From contig NZ_JAABLM010000008.1 in NCBI RefSeq assembly GCF_009915155.1, positions 1-64,000 on the forward strand: a stretch of DNA of 64,000 nucleotides. The letters run 5' to 3'. A program made the position numbers and the translations under genes. Position 1 is the first letter of the stretch, and each line of letters begins with the position of its first letter. Shown piece after piece: positions 34,186-43,228 of this stretch. Below the pieces are notes generated by a model. It did no database searches and was not told the origin of the DNA. It saw only the letters and a program-made list of their open reading frames with translations. The DNA is from Flavobacterium ichthyis (lineage in GTDB: Bacteria > Bacteroidota > Bacteroidia > Flavobacteriales > Flavobacteriaceae).

Positions 34186-36228
34186 TTAATTTGTCATATC
34201 TTCTTCAAAATCTGCCAGAATATTTAGCGCTTCGTTTGCCGTATAATTGGTTAATAATTCTTTTTTTCTTTCATTAAGGATCATTGCTTGAAAAGTGTCA
34301 TTTAACGCTAGAGTTTTTTGGTGAGAAGTGTTTTCTAATTCAAAATCCATTTGTTTCTCTGACAACTCTTTTATTTTGTCAAACAATGAATCCGTTTGAT
34401 GAAAATCCATAAAAACATTTTGTACCGAAATGCTAACAGGAGCTTTCTGGTTATTATAAACTTCTTCTAGTTCTTTATTCAGCACTACAATTTGGTTTAA
34501 AAATAAATCGTTGTCGATGCGCAAATTACTTTTTAAAATTACGTTTTTAAAAGCATTTTGGTAGGGCTTGAATTTAGCTGAAACTTTGATAACATCATTT
34601 GACAATGCCATTTCATTTGTGCTTTCGCGCTTTAAGATTTTATCATATAACTGTGGAATGTTAATATCGGGTATTACTCCAGTTTGCTGATGACTTGTAC
34701 CATTTACCCTATAAAATTTACCTATGGTAAGTTTTACAAAATTTTTATTGTCTTCTGTTACAGGAAAAATTTGTTGCATTGTCGATTTGCCGTGTGTGTT
34801 TGACCCTACTATTAATGCACGGTTATAATCTTGCATTGCAGCTGCAAAAAGTTCACTTGCTGAAGCAGAATTTCCATTTACCAAAATAATGATATTTCCA
34901 TTAAAAGCAGTTCCACGATTAAAGTCTCTTAATATTCTTTGTCTTTTTCTATTGTCAACAGATACCGAAACTGCTCCGTGATCAATAAATAATCCGGCTA
35001 ATTTTACGGCTTCGTCCATAGATCCGCCTCCATCATTTTGCAAATCGATAATTAATCCGTTAATGTTGTCGTTTTTTAGTTTGATTATTTCTTTTAAAAC
35101 ATCATCGGCAACACCACCATTATCGGAATTTTCAAAATCTGTGTAAAAACTTGGAATTCTAATATAACCTGCACGTGTTGATCCTCTTTTTAAAATCATG
35201 CTATATACCGAATGTTCATCGGCCTTCATCAATTTTTTTTCTAGCGTAACATCATATTCTTTTCCGTCCTTTTTTCTAAAAAAAATGGTTACTTCTTTAT
35301 AATTATCTGACCGGATCACTCCTCCAATTGTTTCTAATGAGGTGCAAGATACTAATAACTCCGCACCATTTTTAGGCAAAAGTTTAAGAATCTGGTCGCC
35401 TTTTTCAATAATGGTTTCGCTAGAAGCTGGACTACCTGGAACAACATTTTCTACAAATAACTCTTCGTTTTCATTAATTCTAACGTTGATTCCTAATGAA
35501 AGATTGTTAGTTGAAAGATCAGAAACAAATGAAGATTTTGCATCATATGAGAAGTAAGAAGTATGAGGATCAAAATATTTGCAAAAAATATCAAAAAGTT
35601 TAGAAGCGATGTTGCTCTCAATTCCGCCCTGAACACTTAACCGATTGTCAATTTTACATATGTTGGCATCAAAAATTTTTTGATGTGACTTTTTTTCAAT
35701 TACCTCAAAATTTTGATTTATAGAATCTAGATTTTTTCCGGATTTAGCAATATCTTCTAAAATTTCATATTTCAATCTTTTTATAAAAACTTTTTCTATC
35801 TCATTTTCTTTAACATAAAACGGGAAAGCATCTTTATAAAATCTCACTGTATCACCGCTTGAATAATTCATGGGAAGTGGTCTGATTTTATCGATTGTTT
35901 TTTTTGTTCTAAGCAAAGCATTTTTATAAGTTTCAGCCACTTCTGCTATAAAACCACAATTTTTTTGAAACACATAGTTGTCAATTTTCAATTTGTGTTT
36001 TGAAAGTGCGTCATATTCTGTTTTTAAAAAAATATTTTTATGTGGATCCAATTCTGCCATCCATTTTTCAAAAACAAAAACCGAAAGACTATCATCAACC
36101 GATTTGGCTTTATAATGTTCGGCAACAATCAAACGCTGAATTTTACTTAAAATTTCGCACGGATTTTCTTCACTCTGACCAAATCCCGCCAAGCTTATTA
36201 ACCAAAAACCAAGTGCAATTTTTTTCAT
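34186..36228 (-). CDS. S41 family C-terminal processing peptidase
   Basis: 680 residues with a signal peptide (ends near GFGQ). A DUF3340-like N-terminal part, then a PDZ domain (about 240-330) and the protease core: GGSMDEAVKLAGLF and VNGNSASASELFAAAM with the catalytic Ser, and SNTHGKSTMQQIF with the catalytic Lys. This is the Prc/Tsp tail-specific protease type, cutting proteins with exposed C termini in the periplasm. Ends with a coiled region. 3 bp from gcvT, same strand, so cotranscribed. Confidence 0.88.
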   Translation of the reverse strand: MKKIALGFWLISLAGFGQSEENPCEILSKIQRLIVAEHYKAKSVDDSLSVFVFEKWMAELDPHKNIFLKTEYDALSKHKLKIDNYVFQKNCGFIAEVAETYKNALLRTKKTIDKIRPLPMNYSSGDTVRFYKDAFPFYVKENEIEKVFIKRLKYEILEDIAKSGKNLDSINQNFEVIEKKSHQKIFDANICKIDNRLSVQGGIESNIASKLFDIFCKYFDPHTSYFSYDAKSSFVSDLSTNNLSLGINVRINENEELFVENVVPGSPASSETIIEKGDQILKLLPKNGAELLVSCTSLETIGGVIRSDNYKEVTIFFRKKDGKEYDVTLEKKLMKADEHSVYSMILKRGSTRAGYIRIPSFYTDFENSDNGGVADDVLKEIIKLKNDNINGLIIDLQNDGGGSMDEAVKLAGLFIDHGAVSVSVDNRKRQRILRDFNRGTAFNGNIIILVNGNSASASELFAAAMQDYNRALIVGSNTHGKSTMQQIFPVTEDNKNFVKLTIGKFYRVNGTSHQQTGVIPDINIPQLYDKILKRESTNEMALSNDVIKVSAKFKPYQNAFKNVILKSNLRIDNDLFLNQIVVLNKELEEVYNNQKAPVSISVQNVFMDFHQTDSLFDKIKELSEKQMDFELENTSHQKTLALNDTFQAMILNERKKELLTNYTANEALNILADFEEDMTN

Positions 36229-36231
36229 AGA

Positions 36232-37314
36232 TTATTTTTTGTAGAACGGAAGTTTTACCACTTTCGCAGGGATATCATTTTTTCTAATTCGGATAAAAAT
36301 TTCCGAATCAACTGCTGCGTTTTCAGTAGTTACGTATCCTAGACCAATGCCTTTATTTAATGAAGGAGCCATTGTCCCGGAGGTTACAATCCCAATTTTA
36401 TTTCCGTTTTCATCTACAATTTCATAGTCATGACGCGGAATTCCTCTTTCTAAAAGTTCAAATCCGACCAATTTTTTTGATACACCAATTTCTTTTTGAA
36501 GTTTTAAATTTTCAGAGTTTGTAAATGATTTATTGAATTTAGTAATCCAGCCTAATCCCGCTTCAAGTGGAGAAGTTGTATCGTTAATATCGTTTCCGTA
36601 AAGGCAAAATCCCATTTCTAAGCGAAGTGTATCACGAGCCGCTAAACCAATTGGCTTGATATCGTACGCTTTTCCCACTTCAAACACTTTGTTCCAGATG
36701 GTTTCCACTTGATTATTTTTTGCATAAATTTCAAAACCCCCTGAACCGGTATATCCTGTTGCCGAAATAATCACATCATCAAATCCAGCAAAATCTGCAA
36801 TTTCAAAATGGTAATATTTTATAGCAGCCAAATCTACGGAAGTCAATGATTGCATAGCTTCCATGGCCATTGGACCTTGAATTGCTAAGAGAGAATATTC
36901 ATCTGAAGCGTTGGTCATCTCGGCATTTACGTCATTTTTTGAAGCTATCCAGTTCCAATCTTTCTCAATATTGGAAGCATTAACAACCAATAAATATTTT
37001 TGATCGTTGATTCTGTAAACAATTAAATCATCTACAATTCCACCTGTTTCATTTGGCATACAAGAATATTGCGCTTTTCCGTCAACCAAAACTGCGGCAT
37101 CATTTGATGTTACTTTTTGAATTAACGCTAATGCATTTGGACCTTCGATAAAAAATTCTCCCATATGCGAAACATCAAAAACACCCACACCATTTCGTAC
37201 GGTTTCGTGTTCAACGTTCACGCCTTCGTATTGAACGGGCATATTAAATCCGGCAAATGGAACCATTTTGGCTCCTAAGTTTTCATGAATGTGCGTTAAC
37301 GCAGTATTTTTCAT
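36232..37314 (-). CDS. gcvT: glycine cleavage system T protein (aminomethyltransferase)
   Basis: 360 residues from the ATG at 37314; a TTG at 37320 is less likely. It takes the aminomethyl group from the H protein to tetrahydrofolate, releasing ammonia. Motifs: [14 protein letters not shown] near the N terminus, [35 protein letters not shown] and [17 protein letters not shown]. Standard length. No other gcv genes nearby. Immediately upstream of the S41 peptidase, with no evident metabolic link. Confidence 0.94.
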   Translation of the reverse strand: MKNTALTHIHENLGAKMVPFAGFNMPVQYEGVNVEHETVRNGVGVFDVSHMGEFFIEGPNALALIQKVTSNDAAVLVDGKAQYSCMPNETGGIVDDLIVYRINDQKYLLVVNASNIEKDWNWIASKNDVNAEMTNASDEYSLLAIQGPMAMEAMQSLTSVDLAAIKYYHFEIADFAGFDDVIISATGYTGSGGFEIYAKNNQVETIWNKVFEVGKAYDIKPIGLAARDTLRLEMGFCLYGNDINDTTSPLEAGLGWITKFNKSFTNSENLKLQKEIGVSKKLVGFELLERGIPRHDYEIVDENGNKIGIVTSGTMAPSLNKGIGLGYVTTENAAVDSEIFIRIRKNDIPAKVVKLPFYKK

Positions 37315-37418
37315 CTCCAAGGGTGCTTTTAAATTTGTCGCTAATTTATTGATTTTTTTGTGGTAAACGGCGATAAATATTCGGTTTTTTTGTTTTTTTC
37401 ATCTTAAAATGAATTAAA

Positions 37419-37443
37419 AAATCCCGAAATTTACTCGGGATTT
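37419..37443 (-). terminator. terminator of the lysine-rich exported protein gene
   Basis: AAATCCCGA (37419-37427) pairs with TCGGGATTT (37435-37443). On the minus strand the stem is followed by TTTTTAATTC. Located 26 bp after the stop of the gene at 37469. Confidence 0.7.
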
Positions 37444-37468
37444 CAAAATAGTGTAAGGTAATTTTTTT

Positions 37469-37825
37469 TTATTGATCGATGTATGTTTTATTTCCGTTTT
37501 TATTGATGTAATATTTTCCGCCTTTCGGTCCTGTGTAAACTTTTTTTCCGTTGTAAGTTTCGCCGGTAGATTTATCTTTTAATTCCGCAACTTTCTTCTT
37601 GGCTTCGCTTTTAGAAGTTGTAGCTTTCGCTTTGGCTTTAGCAACATCGGTTTGAGCTTTTGTTTCAGCTTTTGCAGCTTTTATTTCGGCTTTTTTAACA
37701 GCAGCTTTCGTGTCGGATTTTGTTTTTTGTATAGTGGTTGTGGTACGTTTTTTGACAGGCGTTTCCTGTGCATTGGTTAAGCCCGAAAAAAGCAAGGCTA
37801 TTCCTATGAATAAAAATTTTTTCAT
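37469..37825 (-). CDS. exported Ala/Lys-rich protein with basic-adaptor-like C terminus
   Basis: 118 residues. Signal peptide (ends TNAQ, residue 19), then a low-complexity Ala/Lys/Thr helix (about 25-85, KAAVKKAEIKAAKAETKAQ), then GKKVYTGPKGGKYYINKNGN with a TYIDQ end. The last part matches the short PBCV-type basic adaptor repeat (GxxxYxGPKGGxYYxxxNGxKxYI) found in many bacterial exported proteins. Function unknown, very basic throughout. Confidence 0.7.
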   Translation of the reverse strand: MKKFLFIGIALLFSGLTNAQETPVKKRTTTTIQKTKSDTKAAVKKAEIKAAKAETKAQTDVAKAKAKATTSKSEAKKKVAELKDKSTGETYNGKKVYTGPKGGKYYINKNGNKTYIDQ

Positions 37826-37906
37826 GGTACTAAATTTTAATTTATCTTAAAAATACAAAAAAAATTAATTGGTTTAAATAAATTTGTTCTATAAAAATTG
37901 TATTCA

Positions 37907-38608
37907 ATGAAATATTTCCTCCCAATATTGTGCCTGTTTCTTTTAATGGCTTGTAAAAATCCACAACCTGCGGTTTACAGCGATGCTTTGATTGCTAATA
38001 ATTTTGAATTTATGGAAAACAACGCGGCATTGCTCGAAGCGGCGAAAAATAATTTGGCAGATACTACATTCGTTAATTTAAAAGATTATGGAAAGGACTT
38101 TTTTTACGACATGAAATATGCATCTGAGGATAATTTTTTGAAAGAAAAAGTGTACAATTGTGATGAATGTTTTTTGCGTTTAAAAACCGTAAAAGCACTA
38201 GTAAAAGCCAATCAAGAATTTGTGAAATTAGGATATAAAATAAAAATTTACGATTGCTATCGTCCGTTAGACGTGCAGAAAAAAATGTGGGACATTGTTC
38301 CGAATCCCACTTATGTTGCTGATCCTGCAAAAGGTTCCATTCATAATAGAGGTGGAGCCGTTGATATTACTTTAACGGATTACAGTGGAAATGAAATAGA
38401 TATGGGAACGAAATTTGATCATTTTGGTCCGGAAGCCGCACATTCGTACAAAAATTTATCCCCTGAAATAATTACGAATAGGACTTTATTGAAATCAATA
38501 ATGTTGCGCAGCGGATTTCGGTCTTTTGATTCGGAATGGTGGCATTATAACTTGTCAAATGCACAACAAATGCCGCTTTCTAATTTTTCTTGGGATTGCA
38601 AAAATTAA
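37907..38608 (+). CDS. M15 family D-alanyl-D-alanine dipeptidase (VanX-like), lipoprotein
   Basis: 233 residues from the ATG at 37907. Lipoprotein signal with lipobox LLMAC. Motifs: YDCYRPLDVQKKMW, SIHNRGGAVDITLTD (His and Asp zinc ligands, spacing seven) and FDSEWWHYNL (Glu base and His ligand), all of the VanX type. It cuts D-Ala-D-Ala dipeptides, here probably for wall recycling in the periplasm, not resistance. Stop overlaps by 4 bp the converging gene. Confidence 0.9.
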   Translation: MKYFLPILCLFLLMACKNPQPAVYSDALIANNFEFMENNAALLEAAKNNLADTTFVNLKDYGKDFFYDMKYASEDNFLKEKVYNCDECFLRLKTVKALVKANQEFVKLGYKIKIYDCYRPLDVQKKMWDIVPNPTYVADPAKGSIHNRGGAVDITLTDYSGNEIDMGTKFDHFGPEAAHSYKNLSPEIITNRTLLKSIMLRSGFRSFDSEWWHYNLSNAQQMPLSNFSWDCKN

Positions 38609-39189
38609 TTACTGCTGGTTACACATTTTAGATTTTCAATGAAAAATTTCTCTGGCTTGTAAACTGTACCGTTGAGCTCGGATTTTAATTCGGATTTAAT
38701 GATGTAATCAATAGTTTCCGTAGCATATTTTACACGAATCAAAGTCACGGGTGATTGTTCTAATTTAGCTAAAGAATTTTTTAAGAACAAGAACATTCCT
38801 GTTGTGATACGAATATTGTTTCCTTGTTCATCACGAACTGAGTTTCCGCAGTTGTCGTCCGAATTAGAATTTAATAAAGTAATAATCGAGCCATCAAGCA
38901 GTTGCAGGTAAATTTTAGAATTTTTGTCCAAACAATGAGCCGTTACAAAGTCTTTGCTTTTTTGAAATAACTGAAAATTTAATAGAGGCGTATCGTTTGA
39001 AACGGCCAATGAGAAAAAAATGAAAGTAGAAGCGTTTGCAAAATTTTTTTCGTGAACGATAACTTGTTTGGTCTCTTTATAAGTTCCGATTGAATCCGTG
39101 AAATTAACTGGATATTCACAATCTTTTTGAGCAAAACCAGAGATGGAAAATAGGAGCGAAGCAAAAATTCCTAAAAATAACTTCTTCAT
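38605..39189 (-). CDS. exported protein of unknown function
   Basis: 194 residues with a signal peptide (cleavage near GFAQ, about residue 21). The mature part is beta-rich, with two Cys in QKDCEYPVNF and DDNCGNSV and a C-terminal Cys in NLKCVTSSN. No family recognised. Convergent with the M15 gene (4-bp overlap) and 3 bp downstream of the methyltransferase gene, so probably cotranscribed with it. Confidence 0.7.
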   Translation of the reverse strand: MKKLFLGIFASLLFSISGFAQKDCEYPVNFTDSIGTYKETKQVIVHEKNFANASTFIFFSLAVSNDTPLLNFQLFQKSKDFVTAHCLDKNSKIYLQLLDGSIITLLNSNSDDNCGNSVRDEQGNNIRITTGMFLFLKNSLAKLEQSPVTLIRVKYATETIDYIIKSELKSELNGTVYKPEKFFIENLKCVTSSN

Positions 39190-39192
39190 TAA

Positions 39193-40365
39193 TTAAATTT
39201 TTTGGCAAAGTAATACAATTTTCTCGTTTTTCAAATTAGTCGAGAAAAACACATAAGAATTTCCACCATCTTTAATTTTCCACTTTTTCCGAAGATTTTC
39301 TACTGATTCTGGAAAATTTCGAGTGGCGACATTAGCATTTTTATCCGCAATATTTTCTTTCATCATTTTTTTATTATACGGAAACACATTTTCAACCTTA
39401 AATTTTCTACCGGGAAAATCCTCAACTAATGTTTCAGATGTAAATAAATGTGAGTGTTGATGGAGTTTTTTTACATTAAAACGTTCAATTAAAAAATCAA
39501 ATCCCCCTGATTTTAAAATGGCATGATTGGGTTCATATAAATAAGTTAAGGGTTTACTTAACAAAATCTTAGGTTCAAGTTTCCATAAATAATTAAAAGT
39601 TTCTGGCTTATTTTTCTGCAAATTCACCGTTTTAATTTCAATTGAATTGTGATAATCTTTTTGAATTTCCCAAAGCAATTCTTTTACTTCATTTTCAAGC
39701 GCAACAACGTGAATTTTTGCTACATTTTTTAGTTCATTTATGCCAGCAGAAATATCTAAAATAGGAGCGGTTTTAATCAAAATATTATCGGCATATCTAA
39801 AGTATTCTGATTGTAAAAAAGGGACATTTGGCAAACATTCTTCTAATAAAAAAACTTTCCCTTTTGCGTCGTTTCGTCGGGAAGGATCGATGTAAATCCA
39901 AGAAAATTTCCGGTTTAACTTATGTAGAATTGCTAAACTATCACCCGTTTCACACTGAATATTCTCTGCTTTTAAAATCTCAAAATTATGTTTGACAATT
40001 GCCGAAAGTTCCGGGTTAATTTCACAGTGAACTACATTTTTAAAATTTTTGGCAAAATAAAAATCGTCCACGCCAAAACCACCAGTCAAATCAATCAATG
40101 AATCACCACAAATAAGTGAAGCCTTAAAAGCAGCGGTCTTTTCCGAAGATGTTTGCTCTACAGAAATTTTACTCGGAAAAATAACAGCATTATTTTCAAA
40201 CCAAGTTGGCAGTTTCGTTTTGGCTTTAGACTTTGCCGCAATTTGGTTTAAAATTTCCTTCCAGTCATATTCAGGAAACGGATTTTTTTTAAGCGCTAAT
40301 CGATTAAAATCTTCGTTTAAATTATCATTGATAAACTGCCTTATTTCTACTGAAAAATGTTTCAA
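39193..40365 (-). CDS. class I SAM-dependent methyltransferase, THUMP-like family
   Basis: 390 residues, starting at TTG (no ATG nearby; conservation runs to the start). An N-terminal helical region (about 1-90), the SAM-binding motif LIDLTGGFGVDDFYFA (about 91-106) and IYIDPSRRN (motif IV, about 156-164), and a C-terminal THUMP-like part (VFPYNKKMMKENIADKNANV). Likely an RNA or protein methyltransferase; target not known. Standard for Flavobacteriaceae. Confidence 0.8.
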   Translation of the reverse strand: MKHFSVEIRQFINDNLNEDFNRLALKKNPFPEYDWKEILNQIAAKSKAKTKLPTWFENNAVIFPSKISVEQTSSEKTAAFKASLICGDSLIDLTGGFGVDDFYFAKNFKNVVHCEINPELSAIVKHNFEILKAENIQCETGDSLAILHKLNRKFSWIYIDPSRRNDAKGKVFLLEECLPNVPFLQSEYFRYADNILIKTAPILDISAGINELKNVAKIHVVALENEVKELLWEIQKDYHNSIEIKTVNLQKNKPETFNYLWKLEPKILLSKPLTYLYEPNHAILKSGGFDFLIERFNVKKLHQHSHLFTSETLVEDFPGRKFKVENVFPYNKKMMKENIADKNANVATRNFPESVENLRKKWKIKDGGNSYVFFSTNLKNEKIVLLCQKI

Positions 40366-40373
40366 TTAATAGA

Positions 40374-41465
40374 TTAAATATCTCGTGTTAATATTTTGAT
40401 TACCTGATTTTTAGGAAAGAATTCTTTTGCAACAACTTTTGCAATTGTGTAAAGTGGAACTGCTACAATCATCCCAAAAATTCCTACGACAAATCCGCTT
40501 GCCAAAATTACGATAAAAATTTCCAACGGATGACTTTTAACACTATTTGAAAAAATTAATGGCGTGGTAACGTTATTGTCAATAATTTGCGCTATTGTAT
40601 AACCTATCAACACATAAAGCGTGGTAGAAAGCATCGTATCTTGTTGGTCAGGTCCCATATGTCCTAACATGGTAAGAACCGCCACTAAAACAGTAGCAAT
40701 TAATGGTCCGATGTAAGGAATAATATTGAGAAAAGCCGTAATAAATGCTATGATAAAAGCATTTTCTACCCCAAAAATCAACAGTACAATAAGATACATT
40801 ACAAACAAAACTGAAATTTGTCCGATTAATCCAATAAAATAACGGCTTAATAAATAATTGGTTTTTCTAAAGGATTTGATAATTTTATATTCATGTTGCG
40901 ATGGTAGAATTTTTTTGGCATTTACAGTAAACAATTTTTTGTCTTTTAAAAAGAAAAAAGTTACAAAAATAACTGAACCAACACCAACGCCAATATCACC
41001 AAGTGTTGCCAAAAATCCATTTAAAAATTGTGGAATAAAATTAAGGTTAATTTTAGACATGTAATTGGATTCTGCCAACATATTTTCGGCGTCAATCCCA
41101 TAACTGGAAAGGTATGACGTTAACTGATTACGAAGATTATTCAAGTCGGTTTCAAGTTGAGCCGTATCTAATAATGATAAATTCTCACTTTGCGTAATAA
41201 TTAGTGGAACAAACATCATAATAAACCCAGCTACCAATAATATAAAAAATGCTAACGTGGTGATGACTGCCGCAATGTGGTTAAATTTTAGTCTTTTCTC
41301 TAAAAAATTTACAATCGGATTTCCAATCATGCTTACAATCAAAGCGATGAAAATAAAAAGAATGACTGATCTTATCTTAAAAAGAAAAAGAAATAATAAC
41401 GTAATTCCGGCCGTTATGAACAAGGCACGAAGTATTCCATTTCCAATTGTTTTAGAGGTTACCAT
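40374..41465 (-). CDS. AI-2E family transporter
   Basis: 363 residues from the ATG at 41465. Seven or more hydrophobic helices with a periplasmic loop (about 95-165), and the AI-2E hallmarks FLNIIPYIGPLIATVLVAVL and HPLEIFIVILASGFVVGIFG. Despite the name, family members act as transporters of varied substrates, so the role is open. 8 bp upstream of the methyltransferase gene. Confidence 0.85.
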   Translation of the reverse strand: MVTSKTIGNGILRALFITAGITLLFLFLFKIRSVILFIFIALIVSMIGNPIVNFLEKRLKFNHIAAVITTLAFFILLVAGFIMMFVPLIITQSENLSLLDTAQLETDLNNLRNQLTSYLSSYGIDAENMLAESNYMSKINLNFIPQFLNGFLATLGDIGVGVGSVIFVTFFFLKDKKLFTVNAKKILPSQHEYKIIKSFRKTNYLLSRYFIGLIGQISVLFVMYLIVLLIFGVENAFIIAFITAFLNIIPYIGPLIATVLVAVLTMLGHMGPDQQDTMLSTTLYVLIGYTIAQIIDNNVTTPLIFSNSVKSHPLEIFIVILASGFVVGIFGMIVAVPLYTIAKVVAKEFFPKNQVIKILTRDI

Positions 41466-41566
41466 GGTTTTTGAGTTTTTGTTTAGCGAATATAACAAAA
41501 TCTCAAAGCAGAATAATTACATAATTTTAAAATTAAACTTAAATTTGGCAAAAATTATATAAAAGT

Positions 41567-42370
41567 ATGCCAAAAGTGGTGTTGATTACCGGAGGCTCTT
41601 CGGGAATTGGAAAAGCAATAGGAGAATTTTTAACTGATAAAGGTTTTAAAGTGTATGGAACAAGCCGGAATCCAGAACGTTATTCAGATGTAAAATTCCC
41701 GTTAATTGCTTTAGATGTAAGAAATTCCGAGCAAATAAAAAATGCTGTTGCAACGGTTATCGAAAAAGAAAACCGCTTAGACGTGTTGATTAATAACGCT
41801 GGAGTTGGCATCACTGGACCTTTGGAAGAAATTCCGCTTAATGAAATTAAAAATAATTTCGAAACCAATTTTTTTGGTCCGATTGAAATGATGAAAGCCG
41901 TTTTGCCGCAAATGCGTTTACAAAAATCGGGGTTAGTGATCAACATAACCTCAATTGCTGGATATATGGGTTTGCCTTACAGAAGCGTTTATTCGGCATC
42001 GAAAGGCGCTTTGGAATTGATTACTGAAGCGTTGCGAATGGAAGTGAAAAATTTTGGCGTGGTGATCACTAATGTGGCTCCTGGAGATTTTGCGACCAAT
42101 ATTGCTTCTGGACGTTTTCACGCGCCTTTAATTAAAGATTCTGCTTACGCAAAAATTTACGGCGATATGTTAAAAACTATGAACGACCACGTAGATTCCG
42201 GAAGTAATCCGCTGCAAATGGCGATGGCAATTGAAAAGATAATCAATACGAAAAACCCGAAGATACATTACAAAGTTGGTGCATTTATGCAAAAATTTTC
42301 GATTGTACTGAAACGCATTTTGCCCGACAAAATGTATGAAAAAATGTTGATGAAACATTATAAGTTGTAA
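41567..42370 (+). CDS. short-chain dehydrogenase/reductase
   Basis: 267 residues, classical SDR. TGGSSGIGKAIGEFL (NAD(P)-binding, 8-22), NNAGVG, the catalytic Ser in INITSIAGYMG and the YSASKGAL (Tyr-x-x-x-Lys) pair. Substrate unknown. Divergent from the AI-2E transporter gene. Confidence 0.9.
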   Translation: MPKVVLITGGSSGIGKAIGEFLTDKGFKVYGTSRNPERYSDVKFPLIALDVRNSEQIKNAVATVIEKENRLDVLINNAGVGITGPLEEIPLNEIKNNFETNFFGPIEMMKAVLPQMRLQKSGLVINITSIAGYMGLPYRSVYSASKGALELITEALRMEVKNFGVVITNVAPGDFATNIASGRFHAPLIKDSAYAKIYGDMLKTMNDHVDSGSNPLQMAMAIEKIINTKNPKIHYKVGAFMQKFSIVLKRILPDKMYEKMLMKHYKL

Positions 42371-42390
42371 TTTTGCGCAAATTTTTGCAC

Positions 42391-42492
42391 GGGGGTTGCG
42401 TGAGGGATTGTAGTGGAAATCCTTTTTTCTTGCCTTTTTTTTTGGCAAGAGAAAAGATTGTAACGGAAAGCCCGACCCGAAGGGGCACGCCC
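42391..42492 (+). repeat. REP-like palindromic element, copy 2
   Basis: GATTGTAGTGGAAATCCTTT, then a hairpin with CTTGCC and GGCAAG arms around a T run, then AAAAGATTGTAACGGAAAGC and CCGACCCGAAGGGGCACGCC. Same order as the element at 25705-25812 in reverse. It lies between the SDR gene and the transaldolase gene. Confidence 0.65.
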
Positions 42493-42527
42493 AAAAAAAT
42501 AAAAGTAAACACACAAATTAATTATAG

Positions 42528-43184
42528 ATGAAATTTTTTATTGATACTGCTAATTTAGAGCAAATTAAAGAAGCCCAAGCGATGGGAATTTTGGACGGTG
42601 TAACGACGAATCCGAGTTTGATGGCGAAGGAAGGAATTACCGGGAAAAATAATATTTTGAAGCATTATGTGGACATTTGCAACCTTGTGGATGGCGATGT
42701 TAGTGCGGAAGTGAATGCGCTTGATTTTGACGGTATGGTGAAAGAAGGCGAGGAGTTGGCGGAATTACACGAGCAAATTGTGGTAAAATTACCCATGACA
42801 AAAGATGGCGTGAAAGCGGCAAAATATTTTTCTGATAGAGGAATTAGAACGAATGTAACTTTAGTTTTTTCGGCTGGACAAGCGCTTTTGGCTGCAAAAG
42901 CTGGCGCAAGTTATGTGTCGCCGTTTTTAGGAAGATTAGATGATGTTTCTACGGATGGCTTGAACTTGATTGCCGAAATCAGAGAAATTTATGATAATTA
43001 TGGTTTTGAAACCGAAATTTTAGCGGCTTCAGTTCGTCATACGATGCATATTGTAAATTGTGCCAAAATTGGTGCTGACGTGATGACGGGACCACTTTCT
43101 GCCATTACAGGTTTACTGAAGCATCCGTTGACAGATATTGGTTTAGCACAATTTGTAGCCGATTTTGAAAAAGGTAATAAATAA
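42528..43184 (+). CDS. fsa: fructose-6-phosphate aldolase/transaldolase-like
   Basis: 218 residues, the length of the short transaldolase subfamily that includes fructose-6-phosphate aldolase. [20 protein letters not shown] and [13 protein letters not shown] at the start, Schiff-base Lys in [11 protein letters not shown], then [20 protein letters not shown]. It could be a transaldolase of the pentose phosphate pathway or an aldolase; sequence alone does not separate these. Confidence 0.9.
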   Translation: MKFFIDTANLEQIKEAQAMGILDGVTTNPSLMAKEGITGKNNILKHYVDICNLVDGDVSAEVNALDFDGMVKEGEELAELHEQIVVKLPMTKDGVKAAKYFSDRGIRTNVTLVFSAGQALLAAKAGASYVSPFLGRLDDVSTDGLNLIAEIREIYDNYGFETEILAASVRHTMHIVNCAKIGADVMTGPLSAITGLLKHPLTDIGLAQFVADFEKGNK

Positions 43185-43189
43185 TTTTC

Positions 43190-43228
43190 CATAAAAAAAT
43201 TCCGCTTCAATAAGCGGAATTTTTTTTA
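43190..43228. terminator. bidirectional terminator
   Basis: AAATTCCGCTT-CAAT-AAGCGGAATTT, an 11-bp perfect stem (43197-43222) with A-tract left and T-tract right, between the transaldolase gene (+) and the converging TlpA-like gene (-). Confidence 0.9.
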
